Shown: positions 47,561 to 59,618 of the stretch, piece after piece | Layout: the number at the start of each line of letters is the position of its first letter | How positions within the stretch are numbered: the first letter of the stretch is position 1 | Source: CAVTJX01 sp963735175 | Lineage (GTDB): Bacteria > Electryoneota > RPQS01 | NCBI GenBank assembly: GCA_963735175.1 | Contig: CAVTJX010000016.1 | Span: 62,001-126,000, forward strand | Length of the DNA stretch: 64,000 nt | Reading direction: 5' to 3' | Made by a program: the position numbers and the translations under genes | Notes under the pieces: model-generated | The model's input: the letters and a program-made list of their open reading frames with translations, nothing else | The model's database searches: none | What the model was told of the DNA's origin: nothing

Positions 47561-47769
47561 TGACCGTTCACCGGCAGGTTTTCCAAGTTGAAACTTGTTT
47601 TACTAACTTGAAATTAACGCATCACGCCACAGAGTAGTTCCCACATTTTAACTTGTGGAGAAACAGAATCGGACCGCACGACTAACTTTATAAATCTTTG
47701 ATATTTAATAAGCGTGTGCGGTGTGAGGAGGGAATCATTTGGAGGATTGCAAGCGGCAGGCGGGATAAT

Positions 47770-49423
47770 TCAGGGTGTAGCCTGGCGCTGGGCGAGGTCG
47801 ACGCGTATTTCGTGGATCGGATCGGCCTCACGAAACACAAGTGTTTCCTGATAATCGGGGAAATCCGGATTTTTCAGCGTAATAATATAGGTGCCGAGTG
47901 GCCGGAAAATCAGTTTGGAGGACGGGGTGCGCATTTCGAGCTTGCCGTTAACATAGACGTCCGCCCACGGTTTGACCGAGGAAATGCGAATGCGCGCTAC
48001 AAAATCGTAGAGGTTGATGCGCAGGTCCGTGGTCTTCCGCCCGACGATGGTCACGGCCCGTGAAATCGGAAGGCCAATTTCGGGATTCAGCAGCACAAGT
48101 TGTGAATTCCGGGAGGAAGCTTCAAGGGAGCGGGCAGCGGCGTGGTGCCGACGAGGGAATCGCCAGGTAGACGCTGGCCCACGGACGGCAGGAAATATCC
48201 ACATAACCGGGTTCTGTAGCGGCCGCAGACGTCCGGCAGTATCCGATCTCGCCATCCCTGTCGAATCGGGCGGTTTGATAACCACCGGGGGCTTGATGGG
48301 GCGGCCGCTCAGGCTCTCCGGCACGGGCGGTATCGGGAGCCGAGGTGTCCGGCGGTTGTAGACTCGGCTCCGGCCTAAGCGCGGTAGTATCGGGAGTCAG
48401 CAGGACCAGCGGCAAATGCGTTTCGACCGGCGTGTGCAAGACCATCGAGAAATAGTAAACGAGCACGACGCCAATGATCGCAAGGATGGCAATGGAGGCC
48501 GCGCGCAGCGGGTGTGCCCATTTGCGTGTGCGGGCGGCGGCGCGGGCGGTGGGGCGATGGATGGGTTCGCCGGAAAGAAAGTCCGCGATCAAGCGTTCGC
48601 GGCAGGAAACCCTCGGGCTGGGCTTCCAACAGGGCCTGGCGGGCTTCGGCGGCCGTTGCGTAACGCTTGGCCGGCAAGGCGGTCGAGCATCCGCCGCAAC
48701 ACCGCTTCCACGGCCTCGGGGATCACCTCGCGATAGGCCTCGAATTGCGGCGAGCCGATAGCGCAGCACATTCTGGAAGGTCTCCGCAAGCGACGCGCCT
48801 TCGTGGACGCGCCGGCCCGTCAGCATTTCAAAGAGGATCAGACCGACCGCGAAGACGTCCGTGACCACCGTGATCTCGCCGCCTCCGGCCTGCTCGGGAG
48901 CCATGTAGGACGGCGTGCCGATGACCATCCCTTCCTGCGTCACCGTCGGCTGGTCGCGCAGCGTCGCGAGCCCGAAGTCGGTGATCTTGACCTCGCCCTT
49001 CACAGAGACCAGGACGTTGTCCGGCTTCAGGTCGCGGTGAATGATACCGGCGGCGTGCGCGTGTTCCAGTCCGGAGAGAATTTCACCGGCGATGGTCACG
49101 GCCACTTCACACGGCAGCGAGCCATGATCTTTCAGCAGCTTGCCGAGGGTGGCGCCCTCGATGAATTCCAGAATAATCGAGAGGTCATCCGCCGACGCGC
49201 GCAGATCGTAGATCTGGACGACGTTGGGGTGCGACAGGCGGGCAATCGCGCGCGCTTCGCGTTCGAAGCGGACGCGCAGATCCGACTCGCGGGCATACTG
49301 CGGATTGATCGATTTGAGCAGGACCTTGCGGTCCAGCGTCGGATCGTAGGCTTCCCAGACCGTGGCGATGCCGCTGCGCGAGAGTTCGCGCAGCAATGTC
49401 AGGCGGCTGTCACGCTCATCCAT
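47770..49423 (-). CDS. Membrane Ser/Thr protein kinase with C-terminal PEGA-like repeats, frameshifted
   Basis: About 550 aa, joined over at least five shifts (near 48765, 48675, 48607, 48320 and 48150). The Hanks-type kinase has a weak Gly loop (SRSGIATVWEA), the lysine in KVLLKSINPQ, HRDLKPDNVL, DFGLATL and APEQAGGG. A single membrane helix (ASIAILAIIGVVLVYYFSMV) leads to a Pro-rich linker and two PEGA-type beta modules (VDISCRPWASVYL, RISSVKPWADVYVNGKLEMR). The sensor part would face the periplasm. It lies next to a sigma-54 activator and may share its signalling path. Confidence 0.8.
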
Positions 49424-49468
49424 GATCGGTCACGGATGATCCGGCGCATAACGAGGGCGTGGCGGGCA

Positions 49469-50995
<1,527 letters not shown>

Positions 50996-50998
50996 AGG

Positions 50999-51853
50999 CT
51001 ACGATTCCCGCTTGACAAAGGGTGGAAGCGGCGGTACGGCCGGGGCTGAGATCGGCGCCTGGCATTTGAAGAATTGCGGCATGCCGGTGATGTGGTTACC
51101 ACGCCAGTCGGTCACGACCAATGACCACGAATAAAAGGCGTCGATATTCAGGAGATTGTTCAAGAGGGAATCGGTCACAAACAGAAACGTGTCCGCGGCG
51201 GCAACGCCGCTGGTGTCCCACACCGGCAGGATCCCGTAGAGGTCTACCGAGATCCCATAGCTGTGACCGTCGTTGATATCACCCCACAATTTCCAACTGA
51301 TACGCGGCGTTAAGGAGTAGACGGTGTCCTGTGAATAGACATTGCCGAGGGGTGAAACGGCGACCGGCCAGCCTTTGCGCGGCGCGGGAAATGTGGTATT
51401 CGTTTCGTCGATCCCAATGGCGCCGGAGTCGTCGCGCACGGAAACTCTCAGCCGCAAGCCGATCAGAAGATCGAGGGAGCGCTCCGGAACCTCATCCTGC
51501 CCACGCCGGATCAGGAACTGCTGCAAGAGCGGATCGTACTGCATGGACCCCAGCGTATCCCAATGCAGTTCGGGCTGGTGCCGTTCAATCAACGCGTAGA
51601 CCGAGTCATGCAGCAGGTTATTGTCGGGGTCTGTAAGCTGTGCGGCAAGGGTGAAGGCGCAGAAGCTGGAGAGTTCCCCGATTTGGCGGCAATCGGTCGT
51701 CACGGCGACCGACTGAACCTGCGGAAGGTGATTACGCGGGGGTGGGTCTCTATAGAAGGGCGATGCCGGATCGGCCGGATTGTCGCGGGTTGGATTCCAG
51801 GAGCAACTGAGGCCCGCGAGCGCCACCAAAAGCAGTCCAAATATGGTTTTCAT
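50999..51853 (-). CDS. Putative lipoprotein of unknown function
   Basis: 284 aa. The lipobox is GLSC in MKTIFGLLLVALAGLSCSWN, followed by NPTRDNPADPASPFY, a style common to FCB surface lipoproteins. The body is beta-rich with an alternating D/S/T pattern and no recognisable family. It starts behind a good sigma-70-type promoter that contains a 14-bp palindrome, and the sigma-54 activator gene follows 3 nt after its stop, so the lipoprotein, activator and kinase may be one unit. Confidence 0.75.
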   Translation of the reverse strand: MKTIFGLLLVALAGLSCSWNPTRDNPADPASPFYRDPPPRNHLPQVQSVAVTTDCRQIGELSSFCAFTLAAQLTDPDNNLLHDSVYALIERHQPELHWDTLGSMQYDPLLQQFLIRRGQDEVPERSLDLLIGLRLRVSVRDDSGAIGIDETNTTFPAPRKGWPVAVSPLGNVYSQDTVYSLTPRISWKLWGDINDGHSYGISVDLYGILPVWDTSGVAAADTFLFVTDSLLNNLLNIDAFYSWSLVVTDWRGNHITGMPQFFKCQAPISAPAVPPLPPFVKRES

Positions 51854-51877
51854 GGGAAATCCCCGGTTGACACACTA

Positions 51878-51906
51878 AAGATATACACAATTTGCATGCA
51901 AATCAA
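51878..51906 (-). promoter_or_regulatory. Promoter of the lipoprotein-activator-kinase unit, with a palindromic site
   Basis: On the minus strand TTGATT (51901-51906), a 17-bp spacer and TATCTT (51878-51883). The spacer and part of the -35 box form a perfect palindrome, ATTTGCATGCAAAT (51890-51903), a likely repressor or activator site. Confidence 0.6.
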
Positions 51907-51956
51907 GGTTCTCAGTACGCAAAAAATGTTTTGATATGCAGGCAGAATCAAAAAAA

Positions 51957-51978
51957 CTGCACACCTTGGGGTGTGCAG
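51957..51978 (-). terminator. Terminator of the second T9SS cargo gene
   Basis: A 9-bp perfect stem, CTGCACACC/GGTGTGCAG, with a 4-nt loop, then TTTTTT on the minus strand. It lies 35 nt past the stop. Confidence 0.95.
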
Positions 51979-52012
51979 TAAAAATTCTAATTGACTGAAT
52001 TATCTTGGTTTA

Positions 52013-53674
52013 CTACTTTAGGAGGAGTAACGGACGATTGCCGACCCGGGCTCCTTCAAATTTCAGTGAAACAATGTACAGCCCCGAAGGCAGATTGTCC
52101 GCGGCAAACCGGGCGACGTGACCCCCACCCTGCATTTGGCCCGTCGCCAGCGTGGCCACTTTTCGCCCGAGAAGATCGAAAACCACCACTTCCACATTCC
52201 CGCTGCGAGTAAGACTGAATGGCACGATCGACACTGCGTTAAACGGGTTCGGGTAGGGAGCGTTCAGTTCCAGGCGTAACACCAACGCGCCGTTGTCCTC
52301 GGTCCCCGCAGATGTGTCAATGGGCGATTGGGGGAAATAGAATTGTCCGATATCCGGCGGCGTGTTGTCGGGATCGTTGCCGTAAAACACGTCGGCTTTG
52401 TCGATACACGGCGAGGATGATTGCAGGCCGTAATACGCCTGCATATCTTCGGGTTTCTCCCAGGCGCCCCACTCCCCTTCATGGAGGAACTGCGGATCCG
52501 AATAGTACACGGGTCCGTTTTCAATGATGGCGTTTTTATTCCAGGCCGTCACGACGATTTCATGCCCGTTCTGGCCGTCATCCACCTGCACGACCGGTTG
52601 CGACATAGCCGCCACGTTGGATGACCATTTATCGACGTGTGAAACGGTGATCAAGCCGGTGGCATCCTCGCGCGGCGCAAACCACCGCTGTCCTTTATCG
52701 AGGGTCACCACGCTGCTGTTAACGTAGATGTCCGCGCGGCCCCAGATCTGCATACCGCTCGGCTGAAAACCCGAGACATCCAACGGGTTCGCCACATCGA
52801 TATTGCAATGAATGACGTTCAGCATTCCACTCTCGGTACCCAGCAGACCGAAGGGCTGGCCGCGCGGGCTCCGCACAGTCACTGTGCTGCGGCTCAGTCC
52901 GAAGACCGGAGTGCCATACTCGGATTCATAGCGGAAATGGGCGCCAACCGCCATGCATGGCGCGTCGACAGTAATGAAGACGCTGTCGAGGCAGAGACGG
53001 CTGCAATCACTGACATCGAGTGCGGTCGTGAAAACCTGTCCCCAGGCGGGTTGATTCTCATCCGGGACGATGGCTGATAGCATATTGCCGCAGGCGAGAG
53101 TGCTGGCATCCGCATCATTGCACGATAACGCGGCGTAGTCGCCCCGATGCAGGTTCCGCAGGCGAACGGTTTTGGAAAGCATTCCCGTCGTCGTGAATAC
53201 ATTGCGGAAGGCGCGGATACTGCCGCCGTCGATATCGACGCATGTTTCCTTCGCCCGGAAATTACAGTCGCTGATCACCAGGAGGGCGCTCGACGCGGTA
53301 ACGACGCGAAGCGGCAACCCACCCTCGACACCCACAAAAACACAGGCGAGTTTGCTGTGGTGGCCCAAGTTCGGCGAGAATTGCAATCCTTCCCACCCAT
53401 TCGGGACGGACAAAATGACCGGATTCCCCACACTTCCCTGGGCGATTAAGCGGCCATCCACCACCACGGAATCGAGGGTCAGGAACGTGACGTGCACGCC
53501 CGCTTCAATTTGCAGCTCTTCGCCAACCGGAATCCACATCGGGCCATTCACCACCACAACCTGCCCAGCGCTCCACAGACCGGAGACCGGACCGCTGACC
53601 ACAGTATCACCAGCATACACCGGGAAACTCCCGATGCACGCCAAGATAACGATGATTATCAGACGACGTCCCAT
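52013..53674 (-). CDS. Exported beta-helix-like protein with type IX secretion sorting domain
   Basis: 553 aa and intact. Signal peptide MGRRLIIIVILACIGSFPVYAG. The main body has short repeated beta-strand units with no membrane segments (for example WIPVGEELQIEAGVHVTFLT), which suggests a right-handed beta-helix of the pectate-lyase-like type. The last ~90 residues are a T9SS type A sorting domain: LNAPYPNPFNAVSIVPFSLT, VVVFDLLGRKVATLATG and GLYIVSLKF. It is a probable surface or secreted adhesin or enzyme with no catalytic motif visible. Own promoter and terminator. Confidence 0.87.
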   Translation of the reverse strand: MGRRLIIIVILACIGSFPVYAGDTVVSGPVSGLWSAGQVVVVNGPMWIPVGEELQIEAGVHVTFLTLDSVVVDGRLIAQGSVGNPVILSVPNGWEGLQFSPNLGHHSKLACVFVGVEGGLPLRVVTASSALLVISDCNFRAKETCVDIDGGSIRAFRNVFTTTGMLSKTVRLRNLHRGDYAALSCNDADASTLACGNMLSAIVPDENQPAWGQVFTTALDVSDCSRLCLDSVFITVDAPCMAVGAHFRYESEYGTPVFGLSRSTVTVRSPRGQPFGLLGTESGMLNVIHCNIDVANPLDVSGFQPSGMQIWGRADIYVNSSVVTLDKGQRWFAPREDATGLITVSHVDKWSSNVAAMSQPVVQVDDGQNGHEIVVTAWNKNAIIENGPVYYSDPQFLHEGEWGAWEKPEDMQAYYGLQSSSPCIDKADVFYGNDPDNTPPDIGQFYFPQSPIDTSAGTEDNGALVLRLELNAPYPNPFNAVSIVPFSLTRSGNVEVVVFDLLGRKVATLATGQMQGGGHVARFAADNLPSGLYIVSLKFEGARVGNRPLLLLK

Positions 53675-53729
53675 GGTGACTCCGAAACCTTAGATTCCGA
53701 GCATACCGAACAAACAAATCTCCAGTAGA

Positions 53730-53758
53730 AATATAGCGCAACGGCGATGCAAAGTCAA
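53730..53758 (-). promoter_or_regulatory. Promoter of the second T9SS cargo gene
   Basis: On the minus strand TTGACT (53753-53758), a 17-bp spacer and TATATT (53730-53735). The leader is about 50 nt. It starts 25 nt past the SelW-like stop. Confidence 0.75.
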
Positions 53759-53783
53759 TACCAACCATGCGCGACAACAAAAT

Positions 53784-54026
53784 TCAAGCATCCGAAGATC
53801 GGCTTGCTTGTTTAATCAAATCAACGACTTCGGCAGGGTCCGGGAATCGATGTTCTTTCCGCTTGGAAAATAGGAGGTTTCGTCCCAGCGTCACTTCGAA
53901 GACTCCGCCACTCGATTCGATCAATTGCGGCTTGTCGATCCCGTTTTGTTCAAGAAAAGCGGCCAAACTGGCTGCCTTTGGCAGGTAGTTTCAAACAACG
54001 CAATATTCTATGCTTACCTGTTCCAT
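53784..54026 (-). CDS. SelW/Rdx-family protein, candidate selenoprotein with in-frame TGA in a CxxU motif
   Basis: 80 aa if the TGA at 53991-53993 is read as selenocysteine. From the ATG at 54026 it reads MEQVSIEYCVVUNYLPKAAS, then a 22-residue helix and GGVFEVTLGRNLLFSKRKEH. This is the Rdx/SelW thioredoxin-like plan: strand, C-x-x-C/U redox motif, helix, GGxFEV and FSK motifs. The stop falls exactly on the second redox cysteine. A hairpin follows directly, with AACT facing AGTT, a small internal loop, then CTGCC facing GGCAG. Most callers would start at a TTG at 53966 and miss the redox end. A point error or decay of a Cys codon remains possible. No selA, selB, selC or selD is in the window. 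Confidence 0.75.
53966..53990 (-). promoter_or_regulatory. Candidate bacterial SECIS hairpin
   Basis: Directly after the TGA on the minus strand: a 4-bp outer stem (AACT/AGTT), a 2x2 internal loop, a 5-bp inner stem (CTGCC/GGCAG) and an AAA loop. Position fits a bSECIS. The loop lacks the usual early G if only three bases are unpaired. Confidence 0.4.
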
Positions 54027-54135
54027 GCGGACACCTTGGTCGGTTTACACCATGACTGGAAATTGTATTCGTGACCCGCCAGGTAAGTCTTCTAACGAAA
54101 ATGCAGCAAGTTCCCGGCCAGGTCTTAGCCGTTTC

Positions 54136-55900
54136 TCACCCCGGATGTTCATAGCAGGTGTTACAAGTTCCAGCCAAAGCCGGTGAGCCATTCCAACCGG
54201 TTCCTTGGCCCTTCACCTGAACGGAAGTCGACTGCGTGTAGAGGCGCAGTCCGGGCAGGACTTCGCATTCCAGCACGGCTCCAGCGCGCAAGGTTCGTTG
54301 CAACTGGCCATCGAGCAGCGGGTAATCCTCAGCCTTGTCGAGATCCGAGACTGGCGCCTGAATGTCACCGCCGAAATTGCGCGTTGCGGTATTCGCGCCG
54401 TGGTTCTGATGCGAGACCGAAACTGTCAGCGCGAACGGATAATACGTGCCGCGCACGGCGGTGTTCACGAATTCACTATTGGGTTCGAAGGGTGTAGCCG
54501 ATGGGGGAGGTCCAATGCGTGTAAACGTTGGTCGCAAAGACGTGGGAATAGACGAAGGGCCGCACGCGTGTGTACTCCAGCCAACAATCGAGATTCAGTC
54601 GTTCGCTCACTTGCCGTGTGAGTTCCGAACCCAACGTGAACGCGGACTTGTTATTGCCCGAGGACGTCAGTAGTTCGCTGACCACCACGTCGTCGAGGAA
54701 CAGCTCGGCGTAGAGTTTGCCGCCGCGCACGGGCCGCCACGTGCCGTCGAAGCCCAGCACCATGTTGTCCTTGTCGTCGTTCGAATGCTGCACGCTGTAG
54801 AGGAAATTCAGCGGCGTCAGATAGCCGAGTTGCACGCCGCGGTCGCCGTAGACAACCCCTTGCGAAAACGCGACGAGCAAATTGCGGCGCATGCGGATTT
54901 CGAGCCGCTGGGCACTCAGGTATTTCTGCGCATTCAGTGTGCGCACCCGGCCCGTCGGCCCGAAGTACAGCGTGTCTTCGACCAATTGCGATGCCAACCA
55001 GCCGTGGAGGAACGTGTAATAGACGGCGCGGTCCGTCTCATGTGATTCAATTGCCGCATCGAAACGCAGATAATCGACGGGCGGCATGCGCGAGTTCAGG
55101 AACAGCGATCCGGAATGCGCCGGTCCCCAGCGATGTCTTCCCCGCCCTGCGGTGAGCGAAAGATCGCGGCCATAATATTGCATAAACGACTCGGAAATGT
55201 CGTAGCTGGTGCTCTGGCGATCCGGCGCGAGCCCCACGGCAGCCCAGCGGTCCTCGTAGAGCTTCGCGCGGGTGTCGTAGGGAGGATTGCCGCTTTCCGT
55301 GTGATCGCGGAAATCCATCATGAAATGCACGTTCCGGGCGTAGCCGCCTTCGACACGCAGGCCGCTGGTGAAACGGCTGATGCGGCCCCGTTCGTCATCC
55401 GTATCGATCAGATCCAAGCCATAGACCGGCTGCAATGTAACGACCAGCGAGGTGTCGATCTTCCCTTTTGCCAGATGGAAGCCGTCGCCGTAGAACCAAA
55501 CGGCTTGTTCATCCGCCAACCCAATCCGCCGTCGCAACCGGTTCCAATAGGCGTTTCTAAAATGTAGCGGCTGCCCAACTGATTTTATTGCCTCCTCGTT
55601 CGCTTTGCTTTCGCTATAGAAACGCTGACCTTCCATGCTCATAAGCCTCGATCCGTCCATAGAGATCCAATGCCGCCGAAGACCGAGGTAGGGTCGCGTG
55701 TTGGAGAGCAGCGCAACATCACCCTTCGTTTCCACGCGCTGAAGAAAATCGTATACGGGAAGTGCGACCAGCGGATAATGCGGATATATACCGACCGGAT
55801 CTTTAAGTCGTTGGGTATCGTTCATCCGCGGTGATGGCTTTCCTGGCACGGCGCAGACTCCCAGAAGCAGGATACATACGAATACGCTCTTCAGGTTCAT
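54136..55900 (-). CDS. Capsule assembly Wzi-family outer membrane protein, one frameshift
   Basis: About 585 aa from the ATG at 55900 (MNLKSVFVCILLLGVCAVPG signal); one shift near 54500. The family core is visible in SFMQYYGRDLSLTAGRGRHR, then WGPAHSGSLFLNSRMPPVD and YLRFDAAIESHETDRAVYYT. The rest is amphipathic beta-strand text ending near 54136, in keeping with a beta-barrel. Wzi helps anchor capsule or organise surface polysaccharide. The gene starts where the preceding GT-C gene most likely stops (ATGA), and it ends the glycan cluster. Confidence 0.8.
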
Positions 55901-57416
55901 GGATGACTCCAGAATGCATCCGGTCGGGCGGCGGCTATGGTCTCCGTGGGCGCGGCAAGTGGAGTCGGCGATGCGCTGATAGAGCACAAAGTCCGCATGC
56001 CACGATTCCGGCACATCGTACAGTGGGAAATCCAGCGTGGTGTCACCGTCCATCGACACGCGCCAGACCGGGAGATAGCTCTGCGACCAGTTCCGGCGAG
56101 CGCATGACGGCGATATTCTGCTGATAGCGCGTAACGAAAGCCCAGGCGGGTTGCTCGCCCAACAGCATGCGTTTCAGGTCGCTGTCGTATTTCGTGATCG
56201 CCTCGGGATAGACGAGACCGGGCTCGTCCAGCATGCGCAATCCCGTATAGTAACCGAAAGCGCCGAAGTCCATGCCGTAGGCCGACTGACCGCTGAAATC
56301 CTGCCCCGCAGCCCACGCGCAAATCTTTGAGTAGACGTTGCGTTCCATGCGATCCGGTCCCACGGCGAAGGCGAGGCTGCACCAGCCCAAGGCAACGACC
56401 AACGCCATCGCCGCCGGCCGCAGCAGGCGCGCGGCCTTTCCGGCGATATCCGCCTTCTCCAGCCAGGCATCGAGGGCGACACCCGTGACCACAGTTTTAA
56501 AGAACCACAGCGGCACGCAGTACCACATCCAGAGGTGCGCGCCGGTGATCACCCACGTGGCGAGCAGCGCCAGCGCCCAGACGCCATACAGCCGCACGAA
56601 ACGCGACCGCTTCCACGCTACGGGCAGACCCACGAGCATCGTGAACGTGAGTAACAGTTGCAGCGGGTCGCGGCGGGGAAAGAGCGCGATGTCAAACACC
56701 GGCGCCAGGCTGCGCGTTAGCGCCATCTTCCCGCGCACCGATTGCGGTATCAGTTCGCCATAATAGCCGTATTGCACGGCCACACCACAGCCAATGATGG
56801 CGATTCCGAGGGCCGCCGCCTTCCACGGCATGCGGCGCTTTGCAATGACCGCGAACGCGAGCAGGCAGAGCGCAAATAACAAACCTTCGGGCCGCACGAA
56901 TACCGAGAGTGCGGTCGAGACCCGCCGCGCTCAGTTCGTGGCCTTTTAAATAGAGACAAGCCGCGGCCACGGTGAGCGACAGGAACAGCGAACTTTCCAT
57001 TCCGCCCACGGCGGTCTTCGCGAGGTACGAGATCAAGCGCGAATAGAAACATGGCAATCAGGGCAGCTTGCGGCAAGCGCTCGCGATTCAGGCGCGTCAT
57101 CAACAGCGCGGCCACACCCAGTTCGCAGACGATAGCCAGCACCCGCGCGGCGACCTCCAGATGGAATCCGCATTTGATCCACTGCGGCGAGCAGAAGTCC
57201 CCACAGCGGCGTGGTAATTCCCTGCACGCGCTCGCCGAAGTTATACACAAATCCATGGCCGCAGGCAAGATTCGCCGCATAACGAAACGTGATGAAGGCG
57301 TCGTCGTAGAGATAGAAACTGTAGAGCGAAATCACCCGCGAACAGGCCACGGCCAGCAGCATCCAGATCAGTGTCGAGCGCCACGACGGGCTGGCGGAAG
57401 GGAGGTGATCATTCAT
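55897..57416 (-). CDS. Polytopic GT-C-like glycosyltransferase, type A (copy 1), frameshifted
   Basis: About 500 aa, joined over at least four shifts (near 57190, 57040, 56920 and 56050). Near the N-terminus LYDDAFITFRYAANLACGHG and VYNFGERVQGITTPLWGLLL match membrane glycosyltransferases that use a lipid-linked sugar donor. The acidic DD after the first helix is the usual catalytic position. About ten helices follow, then a C-terminal soluble part (DFGAFGYYTGLRMLDEPGLV). Its last frame reaches TGA at 55897-55899, overlapping the Wzi start. It is closely related to 60986-62453. The sugar and acceptor are unknown. Confidence 0.72.
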
Positions 57417-57461
57417 TGAAACTTGGGGAGAGCCGACTTGCGGGACAACGCAGGGGATTAC

Positions 57462-58785
57462 TTATACTCGCCGCTGCATACGGGTGCGTCGCCATTCGGA
57501 AAAGCGATTGACAGCATAACTCGCCATCAGCAGGAGCATCAACACAGGAATAATGCGGTACCGAGGCAGGACGAGTACTGGCATGTAAAAGGTCAAATAC
57601 CCGAAGTAAACCAACGGCACAAGCGGGTCGAGTTCGCGCTGGCAGTAAGCCAGGATTCCGCCCGGAATCGCCAGTAACAGCAACAACACATAACTCAGCC
57701 GGTAGACCGGATTACGGGCGATCGGGTGAGTCTGGTCAAACCACAGGTAATAGAGCGCACGCTTTCCGCACAGCTGCACGTACTCCAGCGGGGAGTCGTG
57801 GATGAACTGCTTGACTTCCGCGCGGTAGACGCGATCGCGCGCCTGCTCGTCAGCCGGCAGCCGGGCGTTCAACGCGGCCATGTACGTGGAGTCCATGAAG
57901 TAAATAATATCGCGGCCATCGGGCAAGCGGCTGGTGCCGCTCGCACCGTGGTGGTTGGCCAGCCACATCGTTACTCCGTAGCCCGTTCGAATGGGAATAA
58001 ACTGATGCTGCACGATCGCATTGCGGACGATCCAAGGCGCCATACCGATCAAGCCACCGGCCGCCAGCGGCAAGAGAATGCGTACGGTGGTGCGCAGGAT
58101 CGTGCGTCGCTTGACCAATAACGCCACGGCCATCATCAGCATGAAAACCAGCGTCGCTTCTTTGACCAGCACGGCCGCCGCGCCCAGCAAGCCGGTTAGC
58201 AGCGCAAGCTGTGGCAGGCGCGGGGAGGACAGTTCCAGCCGGCAAAGTCGCAAGTACAGGTAAACGATCCATAACACCATCACCACGTACATGAATTCCG
58301 ATACCGGACGCGAGTGCAAGTATGCGAATTCGGGATAGAAGGCATACGCTCCGGCGAATAGGATTCCGACGCGCGCTGTATATAGCTCACGTCCGACCAG
58401 GAAGGCCGGAATGCACCCGGTAGCCGCCACGAAGCGCCTGCGCGATGTACATCGTCAGGTAGTTATCGCCGATCCAAGCCATGAACACCGCACACCAGTA
58501 GACATACAGCGGCGGCAGGAACGACGTCGGTTGCAGCGGTGCGCGGCCCCACTCGTCAAAGGAATAGCCGCGCCCATGCAGCAGGTTATCGGCGATAGTC
58601 ATGTACTCATAGTACGGGACATTGTTTTCGCCGAAGAGGACGGAAACGATGACACGCACGGCAAAGGCGCTTACGAACAACCACAGCAACACCACCCAAA
58701 CTGGCCGCCGCGACCGCACGCCGGAATCCAGGGGGCGATATTCGGTCTCCGTGCCCCGCCGGGGATTGTCGTCAGACCTGTTCAT
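57462..58785 (-). CDS. Polytopic GT39/GT-C-like membrane protein, type B (copy 1), one frameshift
   Basis: About 440 aa with a shift near 58430. N-terminal helix, then ENNVPYYEYMTIADNLLHGR in the first periplasmic loop, FLPPLYVYWCAVFMAW, LHSRPVSEFMYVVMVLWIVY, IRTGYGVTMWLANHHGASGT and a C-terminal VLPRYRIIPVLMLLLMASYA. The design is that of dolichyl-phosphate-mannose-type enzymes. It is a paralogue of 59619-60932. It begins inside the end of the GT2 gene (14 bp overlap). Confidence 0.75.
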
Positions 58786-59578
58786 CCCGTGCCTTTACCC
58801 GCGCGAACAGTGGATTGTGAGACAGGCCGACCCGCGCCGCCCAGTATTTACCGACGACGGCGACCGTCTGCAGGCCATATTTCAGACTACGGCGGAAATT
58901 GATCGATGAGGCTTCGGCAAAATAGCGCGTCGGAATCGGCACATCACCCATGCGGAAACCGTGATAGACACATTGTGCCAGGAATTCCGAATCGAAGACG
59001 AAATCGTCGGAGTTGGCGTGATAGTTGATTGTCTCCAGCACTTCACGTGCGTAGGCGCGAAATCCCGTGTGCAAATCGCCGAGATTCTGGCCCAGCGCCA
59101 GATTTTCAAAACCCGTGAGCAGACGATTGCTGAGATACTTGTAAACAGGCATTCCACCTTCGAGTGCCTCGCGGCGGGTGCGAATCCGTGAGCCAAGGAT
59201 CACGTCACAGGTCCCGGTAGCCAAAAGGCTGACGACCGATGGCGCAATCCGGCCATCATACTGATAGTCGGGGTGAATCATGATCACCACGTCGGCGCCC
59301 CGCTCGAGCGCGGCATCGTAACAGGTTTTCTGGTTCGCCCCGTAGCCCTTGTTCTGCGGGTGGCGGATAACGGTCATCCCGAGGCGTTCCGCGATTTCCG
59401 GCGTGTGGTCGCGGCTGCCGTCGTCGGTCAGAATGTACTCGTCAACGCAGCCCGCGGGAATGGAACGAAACGTTTTTTCAAGCGTCGCGGCCGCGTTATA
59501 GGCGGGCATGATGCAGACGACTTTTTGAAACTTTCGCTCCGAGCGTTCGATCCATGTGTGGACAGATGAGTTTGCCAT
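58772..59578 (-). CDS. GT2-family glycosyltransferase (polyprenyl-phosphate sugar synthase-like)
   Basis: 268 aa and intact, from the ATG at 59578. GT-A fold: VVCIMPAYNAAATLEKTFRS, ILTDDGSRDHTPEIAERLGM, KGYGANQKTCYDAALERGAD, then MIHPDYQYDG and SRIRTRREALEGGMP. No large membrane segment is present. It most resembles DPM1-like enzymes, which load a sugar on polyprenyl phosphate, the donor the surrounding GT-C proteins would need. It sits between type B copies. Confidence 0.9.
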   Translation of the reverse strand: MANSSVHTWIERSERKFQKVVCIMPAYNAAATLEKTFRSIPAGCVDEYILTDDGSRDHTPEIAERLGMTVIRHPQNKGYGANQKTCYDAALERGADVVIMIHPDYQYDGRIAPSVVSLLATGTCDVILGSRIRTRREALEGGMPVYKYLSNRLLTGFENLALGQNLGDLHTGFRAYAREVLETINYHANSDDFVFDSEFLAQCVYHGFRMGDVPIPTRYFAEASSINFRRSLKYGLQTVAVVGKYWAARVGLSHNPLFARVKARDEQV

Positions 59579-59618
59579 CGAGTCAGGTAGTTTCGGTGAA
59601 AGGCAGGAAAAGGGTAGG

